Assembly (NCBI GenBank): GCA_009760855.2
Contig: WPIO01000149.1
Coordinates: forward strand, 186,001-250,000
DNA length: 64,000 bases
Direction of reading: 5' to 3'
Source of the DNA: Cristatella mucedo
Taxonomy: Eukaryota; Bryozoa; Phylactolaemata; Cristatellidae
The notes under the pieces are model-generated. The model was not told the DNA's origin, searched no databases, and saw only the letters and a program-made list of their open reading frames with translations. Made by a program: the position numbers and the translations under genes. Positions 54,538-64,000 of this stretch are shown here, piece by piece; positions within the stretch are counted from its first letter, which is position 1, and the number at the start of each line of letters is the position of its first letter.

Positions 54538-55966
54538 GGTGTGTACATCTAAATCGAGTCGTGCGAGACCAGTGGCAGAAATAACAGCATATCTGGAGCC
54601 TGAGCAGAAGAGACAGACTGACCGAGAAGTCTGAAGAGCAAACGGGTAGAGAGTGGGATGAGACGATGATGGAAAATGGCTGACAAAGAGAAGCAGAAGA
54701 AAGAGGGATGAGTGTAGACAGACTGACTTAGGGACTAGAAAGAGAAGCAGTGAGACTGGAAAAGACTCTTAAGACAGCAGTAAGACTGGCCGAGAGACAG
54801 GACCGATAAATCGTTTGAGTTTATTGACACACTGAGAGGCATGATCGAGAAAATTGAGACTAATCTAGAGGCAGTGGAGGCAATGGAGCACTGCATGCGT
54901 CGTTGTGTGCATGTCAGCGAGCATGTGCTTGTGCACCATTGAGAGAGTCCAGACTGAGAAAGGTTGAGAGGAACAGAGAAATGGGATGTGAGGAAGCGAG
55001 TGAGAAGGAACAAGTAACATTCAGCTGACTGTCAAAGCTGTTAAGGTAGCTACTGACCAGTGAATGTCAAAAAGGAGAACTTGTTGTGCAAGCTACAACA
55101 GAGTTTGGACGTGTGAATGAGCATGCAAGCAGGTTCAGTGGATCGGTGCTTTCTGCTCTGCAGCGGCAGCATTCTGACATTCTGCAAGAAATGTCATCCC
55201 ATTGGTCTTCGTGGAGGAGCTGGAGAAGCTGCAACTAGTGCTCAACTGGGTGCTCGATGAATTCGAGCCACTTGATTCGTTGATCTCTCTAAGCAAAGTA
55301 GCAGCAGTAGGCATAGCTCCTGTCATAAGTAGCAAGCAAGCAACAGCAAACGACGGTCGACGAGAGGCACGAGGAGTGGCAGCTGAAGGAAAGTCGGCAT
55401 TCCTGCACTAGATTCGCGTGCCTTTTTATATCACCCGTACTGGCTGGGAAAAGGCTTTTCCACATTTGCACATTTTCCATTAAGCACAAAAAGCACCGGC
55501 AGATAGGTAGTTGAATGCCCCGACCTGCTGCAGCTGGTCTACTAGATGTGGCGTGCCTTGAAGTTCAGTAGGAGAATCTGATTTGTTTCGGCGCCATTCA
55601 AACCGGAGACGCAGCTGGCTTTGTAAGAAATGATACTTGTCCAAAAATCCTTATGATGGAAAATCGGGTGGCCATCATGGCTCTGACTATCGAGGGCTTG
55701 ATGACTTCTTTTTACGGTTTTACTGTCATGGATTCTAATTGTAGAACTAGAACGAGTGATGATTGACCGTTGCTAGTCGAATTATGTCGTCATTGATCGC
55801 CAGTGTCTAACTTTAGAGCCTAGCATCAGGTTGTGAGCTAATGAGTCCTGCAGCGTTGCTTATTCTTTCTTTTCCTTTCGGTGATATTCACCCGTGTCTA
55901 TATTGTCAGTGCGTTCTTTAGCACGTGCGGGCAAGCTTGCCTGCAAATTTATGCAATGGTTTTTAG
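54538..55966. other. Unassigned sequence upstream of the first bromodomain exon
   Basis: Purine-rich to ~54,800, then a mixed sequence. A 69-codon plus-strand frame (55,202-55,411, VEELEKLQLVLNWVLDEFEP) could be coding but matches no CBP/p300 domain I know, including KIX. Confidence 0.3.
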
Positions 55967-56220
55967 CGGTGCCGTCGACCTCTGCCTCCACACCAGCTGC
56001 GTACAGTGGCACTGCTGGTCCTGATCCATCGCTGTCTGCATCTACCTCGGCTGCCGCTGGTGCGATGGCCCTTCAGCCATCACAGCCACCGAAAAGGAAG
56101 GCTTTTCTTAAGAAAGAGCTGCACCAGACCTTAATGCCTGTGCTGGAAAAGCTGCGGCTGCACGACACGGAAGCCGTGCTGTTTCGGCAGCCCGTCGATC
56201 CAGTTGCACTGGGCATTCCT
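55967..56220 (+). CDS. CREBBP/EP300: CBP/p300-like exon, linker and bromodomain ZA region
   Basis: The acceptor ttttag (phase 2 entry) is inferred, and the exon could begin earlier. The donor is gtacgt after GGCATTCCT (GIP). The usual LPF shelf of CBP reads VLF here. Confidence 0.82.
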
Positions 56221-59200
56221 GTACGTTGAAAACTGCTTCTCGGCATTAGGCAGAGCTCTTGCGAGCATCTCTAAACACTAGGCTTATTCGCATGTCTTGT
56301 GTGATTTCATGGACTATTTTGCCATCGTCAAGAGGCCTGTCACTTTGCTTACTATCAAGAGCAAGCTCGACAACGGCCTCTACATCGATCCATGGCAGTT
56401 TGTGGATGACATGTGGTTGATGTTCGAAAACGCTTGCCTGTATAACAGCAATACGTCGCAAGTCTACGATTATTGTATGCAGGTAAGCACTTGCCTTAGC
56501 TAGTCTTTGCCTTTTGACCTGGGCCAGTTGCCAAGATCCTTGCCTCGGTTTGTGAGTGGCGATGGTCTAGATAGGTTGCTAGGTTGAACCGTCGTGCCCC
56601 CCCCCACTCTTTGGCAGAGATGAGCTTTCCTTCTTGAGCGCCTCTCATCTTGCCTCCTGGCCGTTACTGGCAATGCATTGCAGTGGTTCAGGTCCTATCT
56701 CAGTGGGAGACTCCAGAGTATTGATGTGAATGGACAAAGATCATCCTAGGAACCTCTGAAATATGGCGTACCTCAGGGCTCTGTGCTGGGTCCTGTTCTT
56801 TTCACGATTTATGCTCTTCTTCTTGCCGATGTGACTGCCAGGCACAGCCTAGGCTTTCACTTCTGTGCAGGTGACACTCAAGTTGTACATTTGCTTTGAT
56901 CCCTCCCAGCCATCCAGCATCGAATTCTGAACTCTTGGCAGCAAACTTTCTAAAACTGAATGTCAATCAAACAAACTTACTAGTTATGGGCATCTCCTGT
57001 TTAATCTGCACGAAGTCTAGGTGTCCTGTTTCAAAGTGACCTTTCATTATAAGGCCACATCAGCTCCACAGTAAGTCTGCCTACTTTCAGCTACATAACA
57101 TTGCTAAAATTCGGTCTTGCTTAGACAAGGATATTACATCGAAACTGGTCCATGCATTTGTGACATCCTGTCTTGACTTTTTAAACTCACTGCTTGCTGG
57201 TCTACCGGCCTGTGAAATTAGGCACTTACAGCTGGTGCAAAACTCTGCAGCTAGGCTCATCTGTCGCAATTGCCACATCCCACGACTTCTTGCCGACCTG
57301 CACTGGCTCACAGTCAAGAGACTCATCGACTTCGAGGTTCTGTCACTCACTTTTAGGTCCCTTAATTCTTTGGCTCCAGCCTACCTATCAGATCTGTCTG
57401 GTGCTAGACTTGAGCTAAGCAGAGTTCCAGAAAACTTCCAAGACATCGCTACAGGCACACGATAGCAGAAACGAAATGCACTACGTCACTTACTAAACCC
57501 ACATTCAGGTGCATACAGCATATAGGACCATTTTAAATATAATAGGTGCCCGAACTAGTTAACACGGGTGTGCAAGCGCACACCGACCCAGTAGACAAAC
57601 CAATAGAGGTAAACCTGTGCAATCAACCTAAAAAAAAAACATGATATCACATCAACCCCTACACCGACCTACTTAGGAATGCAGGCATGGGTAGAGTCTC
57701 TCTGCTTGTTTTGCTCGATCTATCGGCAGCTTTTGATACTATCGATCACCAAGTTCTTCTAGAGCGCCTCTCATCTCGCCTGGGCATCATTGGCGCTGCT
57801 CTGCAATGGTTCAGGTCCTATCTCAGTGGGAGACTCCAGAATATTGACGTGAATGGACACAGAACATCTGAGGTACCTCTGAAATATAGGGCACCTCAGG
57901 GCTCCGTGCTAGGTCCGGTTCTTTTCACGGTTTATGCTCTCCCTTTTGCCGATGTGATTGCCAAGTACAACCTAGGCTTTTACTTCCATGCGGATGACAC
58001 TTAGTTTTACCTATGCTTTGATCCCTCCCAGCTCTCCAGCACGTCGAATTCTCTCAACTCACTTGCTGCATGCATTGATGACATCCGCACATGGATGGCA
58101 GCACATTTTATAAAATTGAATGATGATAAAACTAACTTACTAGTTATGGGCAAACCAAGTGCGATTCAGAAATGGGAAAGGCTAACTCTCAAAATTGGCT
58201 CTGCCAGCATATCTCCTGTTGAATCAGCTCGAAATCTAGGTGTCATGTTCCAAAGTGATCTCTCGTTAGACAACCACATCAGCTCCACAATCAAGTCTGC
58301 CTACTTTCAGCTAAAAAATATTGCTAAAATTTGGGCTTGTTTAGACAAAGATAACCACGTCAAAGCTGGTTCATGCATTTGTGGCATTCCGTCTTGACTT
58401 CTGTAACTCACTTCTTGCTGGTCTGCCGGCCTCAGCAATCAGGCGCTCAGGTGCATACAGCTGCTTCAAAACTCTGCAGCTAGGCTTTTCTGTTGTGAGC
58501 GTTGCAGTTGCCACATCACACCACTTCTCACCGACCTGCACTGGCTACCAGTCAAGCAACGGATTGACTTCAAGGTTTTGTCGCTCACTTTTACGTAACT
58601 TTATTCTTTGGCTCAAGCCTATCTATCAGATCTACTGCCCCACCAGGCTAAGCATCGTACCACCCACTTTTCGGAATCTAACTGTTTACCTATGCCCCCT
58701 CCCTACAAACCTCAAATCATTCGGAGACCGTAGTTCGTATGCTCCCAAAGCTTGGAACTCACTTCAGACTTGTGTGACGGCACCCCCTGACTTGATAGCG
58801 TTTAAAAAGAAATTAAAACCGCTCCTATTTAGCACAGCATGTAGTGGGTTCTGTGATTCGTCCTTTGTGTGCTTATGTCTGCTGACACTGTGCATGCTGC
58901 CACTAACCACACTTGCATGCTGACCCTGTGCATGTCACCCTTAGCCATGTTATTCTTGTTGTTTATCGAGCATGCTACCACTAGCCATCTGATCGTGTTT
59001 CCTTTGCAGCAAATGTAAAGTGCCTAGAACGAGATTGGGTTCTCCGAGTGTGCTTTATGAAGTGTTATTATTATTATTATTTGTAATTTCAGCAGCAGCA
59101 CCGTCTATCTGTTGCTGTCGGGGATATAGGGAGGCTGGGCAAGAGTGGGCATGTGCCTAGCAAGCACGGCAAACTCGTGTGCTAGCATCGGGAGAGTAGG

Positions 59201-59313
59201 CGATTAAGAGAGCGATTGACTTTGCCACTCAGTTTATCTGATCATGTATGTATGGGCGTCTGCATGTTTGTGCTCTGTGTGTCTGGGCGTCTGTACTTGT
59301 GCGTGCGTGTGTG

Positions 59314-59372
<59 letters not shown>

Positions 59373-61854
59373 GTGTGTGTGTGTGTGTCTGGGCGTCTGT
59401 GCTTGTGTGTTCGCGCGCATGTGTGTGTGTGTGTTTACGAATGTGTGTGCATGGGCGGTAGCGACTTGTTGTGCGTGCATGCATGCTTGCTGCAGCAAAC
59501 ACATATTAGAGAGTTGTGCTATTTCAAAAAATGACAGGAGAGAGGGCCACTGGAACTTGCACGGGGAATGTCCAAAAACGGTCAAAAATTGTTCAGTTTT
59601 TGGAAATTTGCCTGTTAAATGACCAACTAGCTATAAATGCAATCTAAAATTTTGGTGGTTTGCAGATGACCAGAACATGGTAAATACAATTATTTCGTAA
59701 GACCTACTTACACCGGGAGTAGCACCACGAGCTCAACAAAATAATTTTTTTAAAGTTAAGACCACCCAAACTGAGCGTTTGCGGCAAGCTTTGTAAATAT
59801 AAGCTACTCAGCCGTAAACGGACCTGCAAAATATTACTTAAAACTGAAAAAAGTTTAAACTTAAAATAATTACATGCCTCATCGAGATCAACCGTCCGAC
59901 TGGTTGTTATAACAATCAAAAAGTGTAAACTCGATCGGTCTTGGCGTAGTCCAACCCCCACCCAGCTCATAGCAACCTGCGGCAAACAGCATTCCAAGGC
60001 CACTCTTCACTTGCCAGAAAAATGTTTATATTGGTATGTTTACATTGGCTCACAAACCGAAAGTGACTATTGTTCTGCAACTATAATGTCATTAGGAATA
60101 ATGTATTTAGAATTTACTGCTGTCGGGCCTGCGGTAACTAAGTAGTCCATTTCCTCGACACCTGCTGAATCTTGGGAATGCTGATCTGGTTCCTGTAGCG
60201 GCCATAGGCAACGTGCTGGTGGTACATGCCGCCTTGGTAGCTCAGCTGGTCACTTGGATTGAACTATTCCGTCGTTCCTTCGGAATCAGTCTGAAAAGGA
60301 TGACTCCGCACTATTCAAGGGAAATTAAGGTAATTTTGGGTTCTCATTTATGCGTTTATAGGTTGAGATGTATTGGCGGAACGAGGGTTAGCTGTAGTAG
60401 TTTTAATGCCGGTGGGGAATGGTAGCTATCGTGCCTACCCTCTGTATCTTGCTTATGTCATATCTCTCATGATAGTGATCCGATCAACTTGAAATTTGAG
60501 GTGCGTGACATTTTTTTGCTTACACGTCATTCCAGCCGTTCATATTGATCCTTAGTATATAGACCTATTTTGATGGTGAGCTGACTTTTTGTCGTACAAC
60601 ACGTTTTGTCCTAATGCTGCTGAGATGTCATGTAAATGTCTACATATGCTAATAATAATCGAATCAAGGTGAAACTTTAGGTATATGCTCCTTGATATGT
60701 GCTTCAAAGTTGCGTGACAGTAAAGTGAGTGACTGTTGATCGCTTGCATGCTTTAAATTATTGGATACCTTCAAGAGGGTTTTCCCAACACTTCACTGAA
60801 AAAACTGGTAATACCAACAGAAGGTCTACTTTGCTAGCTAAATACGTGAGATTTAGAATATGAGCTGGCCTTGACGAGTTCCAGCCTCCCTCAGTCTCAT
60901 CATGATTGTCACTGTCGTGTATATAGCTGGACATGTCTCCAAAGTCGTTGAACTTGATATTGCAGATGCATGCAAAGTTGACATTACAATATATTTTTAA
61001 TATTTGTATGTGTGGGTGGGGGACTTAGAGTTACGAGTCCCACATCTTATTAGTGCATTAGCATATTTCTACAGTGCCTGGTGTAATTTCTGTTGATTTC
61101 TCACCAAAAACCTTTTTTAAAACAGGGAAAACGTGACCTTGACTTTACAGGCTATCACAAGGTCAACGTGATAGTTATGGTTGCATCAAAAGATAGATAA
61201 TGTTACTCTTGTTGTTTGAGACAATTTGCATGCCGATTCTTATATTAATATTTGAGAATTATCAAAATGTGCTAAGAGGGAGATAAATCCTATAGGGGCA
61301 TAATTCCCCACCCCTCGGCCATAACTCGACATTCCCTCTTCAGAGGCGAGTGGCATGCTCACCTCTGATTGGTGGTTCGCCTGCAGATTTACGACTGCTG
61401 CTATAGCAGCCCATGCAGAGTTAGTTGAAAGCACTAAGTGATGTGCCTTGGAGATGTGCTTTCGTGTTTGCCTTCAGTCAGTTGTCACCTGACTGGTATG
61501 GGCTGAGGGAGCATTGTGTGTGGCACGTTTGTGTTTCTCTATCCCATTTTGAGTCTTTTGAGCTCGAAACGTTGCTCCTAAGCTGTCAGGCCTTGGCATG
61601 GGAAGCTTGCTATCTAAGTCTTGTCGTTCGCCAAATCTAGGCTGAAGCAAAGAGTGAATGCAGTTCTAGCACACTCCCGCTTGTTGCTTACAGCTGGTCG
61701 AGGTGTTCGAAGCCGAAGTCGACGAAGTCATGCAGCAGCTCGGCCTGTGTTGCAGTCGATACTATGTCGTCTGCCCTAGAAGCGTGAGCTGCTGCTGTAG
61801 TCGAAATCGGTGTTTAGTAAACTGCGATCAAGTCTGCTCCAGATATCAGAAAAG
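55967..61854 (+). CDS. CREBBP/EP300: CBP/p300-like histone acetyltransferase, partial (bromodomain region)
   Basis: CBP/p300 are nuclear transcriptional co-activators that acetylate histones. Three exons are recognised: 55,967-56,220; 56,282-56,482; 61,694-61,854. The phases join (end of exon 1 phase 0, exon 2 phase 0, exon 3 ending phase 2). The first holds a Ser/Ala/Pro-rich linker, then [20 protein letters not shown] and [13 protein letters not shown], the start of the bromodomain. The second has [29 protein letters not shown] and SQVYDYCMQ, including the acetyl-lysine-binding Asn (LYN). The third has [19 protein letters not shown]. Only CBP/p300 combine these blocks in this order. Unusual points are a ten-residue insertion before DYF and a Cys-rich, diverged third exon. 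TAZ, KIX, PHD, HAT and ZZ regions were not found. The gene continues past the window, and its 5' exons are unidentified. Confidence 0.85.
56282..56482 (+). CDS. CREBBP/EP300: CBP/p300-like exon, bromodomain core
   Basis: 67 codons, phase 0 at both ends, with acceptor aacactag and donor gtaagc. The first ten codons ([10 protein letters not shown]) are extra relative to CBP/p300, where GIP is followed directly by DYF. No AG precedes the GAC codon directly, so the insertion is the simplest reading. Confidence 0.82.
56630..57430 (+). mobile_element. LINE family A, decayed RT copy
   Basis: RT blocks [20 protein letters not shown] and [16 protein letters not shown] are recognisable near 56,680-56,810, interrupted by stops and indels. 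C-terminal blocks follow at 57,160-57,420 ([20 protein letters not shown]). The 3' end is missing. It lies in the intron between CBP/p300-like exons 2 and 3. Confidence 0.82.
57660..59085 (+). mobile_element. LINE family A, second copy in the same intron, with complete 3' end
   Basis: Starts in RT ('cgacctacttaggaatgcag'). The open frame at 57,687-58,004 includes [20 protein letters not shown] and FHADDT (YADD changed to HADD), then a stop. C-terminal blocks follow at 58,095-58,850, then the 3' UTR, the hairpin 'gtgcctagaacgagattggg' and (ATT)n to 59,085. Inactive through stops, frameshifts and the catalytic-box change. Confidence 0.88.
59300..59455. repeat. (TG)n microsatellite, interrupted
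   Basis: A pure TG core at ~59,317-59,368, flanked by TG repeats with GGGCGTC and CGCGC interruptions. Confidence 0.93.
59456..61693. other. Intron sequence, nothing assigned
   Basis: No exon is needed here, because the flanking CBP/p300-like exons join directly in the family alignment. An A-box-like 'tagctcagctgg' near 60,238 lacks a B box. A pair of inverted TGACCTTG half-sites lies at 61,131-61,169. Confidence 0.4.
61694..61854 (+). CDS. CREBBP/EP300: CBP/p300-like exon, post-bromodomain Cys-rich segment
   Basis: 53 codons plus two bases (cttacag / gtaaat). [20 protein letters not shown] aligns with the end of the bromodomain and the CCG-type motif. The rest ([20 protein letters not shown]) keeps the length of the family but has many extra Cys. 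It ends YQKR where the family has YQNR. Confidence 0.85.
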
Positions 61855-64000
61855 GTAAATATCTTGCATCCATCGGCCCTCCTTCTCGCAGCAGTTACTA
61901 GATGCAGCACCAGGGTGCCAGCAAAATAGCCAAAAAGGTTTTTAAGATAACCGTCATGGTGCTCAGCATGGCAAATGGAAGAAGCAACTGTTTTCCTGAC
62001 ATCATTGATAGGCACCGATTTGTCTGCAGAGTCTATTTGGTTTTTTTATCTCATTGTCCTAGCCGAGGATCGTGTGCAACTCTTATGCATGCAGAGGCTC
62101 GTCTGGTAGAGGCAAGCAAGCTGCTTTTGAATGATGGCACGATCAGCAAATCAACTTGAATGCTAAAATGCGAGTTCGTTCGTTCATACATTTAATCATA
62201 TTATTAGGTTGAGGAAAAACTTCACCTGCCGTGATTTTGATAATAATTTAATGAAATAATAATTTAATAATTTAATGAAAAACTATGCACAGACTTTTTC
62301 CTCAACTTTATATTAGGTTTCCAGGGTTAATTTATTTTAGTAATTTATTTATTATATAATTTATTAATTAATTTCATTTGGTTAATTAAATTCCAGAGCT
62401 CGTTTATACTGAGTCACTTGATATTGAGATCCTCCCCTGCCCCTGTTGTTTGAAGTCTGTTTGCCCTTGAATTGCCATGTGAATTCCATAATTTGTCCAC
62501 CGTTCCATCAATCGACATGAACACAAGAATATTGTTGTGCTTCTGCACATACTCTTTGAATTTGGTTCAGCTTTTCTAAACGTGCAGTAAGTATTGTCTC
62601 ATTCCTCCCTGCATGACATTTAATTCGATACTCTGCTTCTATGTTTCTTTAGGCAATGCCAAATAACTCTTATTAAGTTAGATGGGTGTGGTTAATTAGA
62701 CATATATAGATCATGAGAAATGTAATGAACTGAACTAGCTTTCACCTGTGAAAAAAATCACTGAAAACTTGAACTTTGCTTTGGAAGGCATGCCTGATTG
62801 TCAGCCGACCTTACTGGTGAGCCCCCCTCCCACACACTGACTGCCAAGCTAGCAAAGCTAGCTTACTATATGCAAGCTAGCCCACCAGGCGTGCTCTGGC
62901 AAAGAACTGCGATAGAGGTGCTGCCTTCTTGGCAGAGAAGAGGTAACCCTCGTCCCTTTTGAGGCAGCCTGTCTCTGGAGCTGCTAGTCTGTTTCACCCT
63001 ATAGCTCCCCAGAGACCTAGTTTTAAAAAGCAAACTTGTTTATAGCCAGCGACAGACTTACTAGCTAATGGACTAAGTATGCCTAATAGTGCAAAGTAGT
63101 GCACACCTAGCCTATTATAATGATAGATTGGCATTTCAATCAGAAACCATTAAATGTTCCTTGGCAGCAGGGTGACCGATTCCAATATTGTATGAAGCAT
63201 TGTGTTGAGCACTAAAAACGAATGAATGGACAATTTTTTGTGACAGATTTGCCTCAACATCACTCCACTCCTTTGCGAATGGCTTCGAGAACTGTTGTGC
63301 TCATATACTTGGTGTGAGTTGTTAGAGGTCGACATGTATCAGGGCCTCGTCGAATTTTGGGAGGCGATTAGCAGCTCTCTGTGGTTAAATAAAGCACGTG
63401 CATTTTCTGATTAAAATCTTGGCAGGTGTTACATATGCCGGCCTATGCCCAGAAGGTCACTGGTAGTCAAAGGCCTTCCGGAACAACCTCGAGGCAGATA
63501 TGAGCGAGTCCAAATAATTTAATTTGGATCAATATCGCATTCTTTTTAAATAGAGAGTGATTGCATGACATGCTACAGTTGCTGTTTAGCAGGCAAACGT
63601 GCCTTTTTTGTGCATGCCATCCATTCAGCCTATAGATTTCTTCGCTATGAGATTGCTTGTCGGACTTCGTGATAGCCGTGAGCTGGGTGGAAATGCCTGT
63701 CGGCTTCCACGGTCCCCCTAGAAGTCGAATTGAGCAGTACGTGATGGTAGAAGCACTTGCCAGCCCATCGGCGATTAGCAGCTGCTGTATAGGGAGGTCT
63801 ATTGTGAGAAGTGATTTGTGGGGAGACCACGGAGCTGTGAAAATTGTATCCAGATCAAGTTCTGTTGCCTGGGACGTTAGGGCTGTGATGAGATAAGGGT
63901 CACCGACTAGGCCTTGGTCTGACCTATGGGCATGGTCGGATGTGCAGTGACGAGAGGTCACCGGGGCTCTTGGGTAACGGAAGTTGGCCGAGTAAGTCGT
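61855..64000. other. Downstream intron or gene continuation, no secure exon
   Basis: The next CBP/p300 exon should begin with a residue completing Arg and then a YHFCEKCF-like motif. Only a weak candidate near 62,012 is seen. A 164-codon minus-strand frame (63,467-63,961) is unrecognised. Sequence at 62,210-62,400 is AT-rich. Confidence 0.35.

Noticed and set aside
55135-55411. Possible KIX domain exon upstream of the bromodomain
   Set aside because: Neither strand's translation matches the KIX pattern. The frame VEELEKLQLVLNW is helical but not specific.
60225-60300. tRNA gene suggested by 'tagctcagctgg'
   Set aside because: Only an A-box-like sequence is present. No B box or cloverleaf follows within the proper distance.

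Overview
The window is animal nuclear DNA. Its genes are split by GT-AG introns into exons of about 50 to 390 bases, and the space between and within genes is filled with decayed non-LTR retrotransposons, tRNA-derived SINEs and long dinucleotide microsatellites. No operons, bacterial start signals or CRISPR arrays are present. A SUMO-site-bearing RanGAP1 together with a CBP/p300-type bromodomain gene points to a metazoan, probably an invertebrate. I cannot name the lineage from the sequence.

Layout. (1) 1-10.9 kb: no recognised host gene; remnants of two LINE families, SINEs, a 33-bp minisatellite and a ~500-bp dispersed repeat present twice. (2) 10,990-31,347 (+): RANGAP1, the Ran GTPase-activating protein. 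I can follow it through 13 exons whose reading phases all fit, giving 578 codons (human RANGAP1 has 587 residues). The acidic stretch and the SUMO acceptor motif IKSE are both present. (3) 33,092-39,064 (-): COQ3, the mitochondrial ubiquinone-biosynthesis O-methyltransferase, complete in 4 exons (346 codons), tail to tail with RANGAP1. (4) 39.1-55.9 kb: no secure exon; SINEs, a 5'-truncated LINE, GC-rich blocks and three striking inverted repeats. (5) 55,967-61,854 (+): three consecutive exons of a CBP/p300-like acetyltransferase (bromodomain plus the following Cys-rich segment), continuing beyond the window. Two LINE copies sit in its introns.

The three genes do not form one pathway: RANGAP1 serves nuclear transport, COQ3 mitochondrial coenzyme Q synthesis, and CBP/p300 transcriptional co-activation. 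RANGAP1 and EP300 are also close neighbours on human chromosome 22, so their linkage here may be ancient.

Mobile DNA. LINE family 'A' (L2/CR1-like, with endonuclease and reverse transcriptase) ends in a small hairpin followed by an (ATT)n tail. The same hairpin tail ends one SINE family, which suggests the SINE borrows the LINE machinery. LINE family 'B' ends in ACATT/ACAT tails. A fragment resembling the SPIN group of hAT transposons, a group known for horizontal transfer, is embedded in one LINE. All LINE copies seen are broken.
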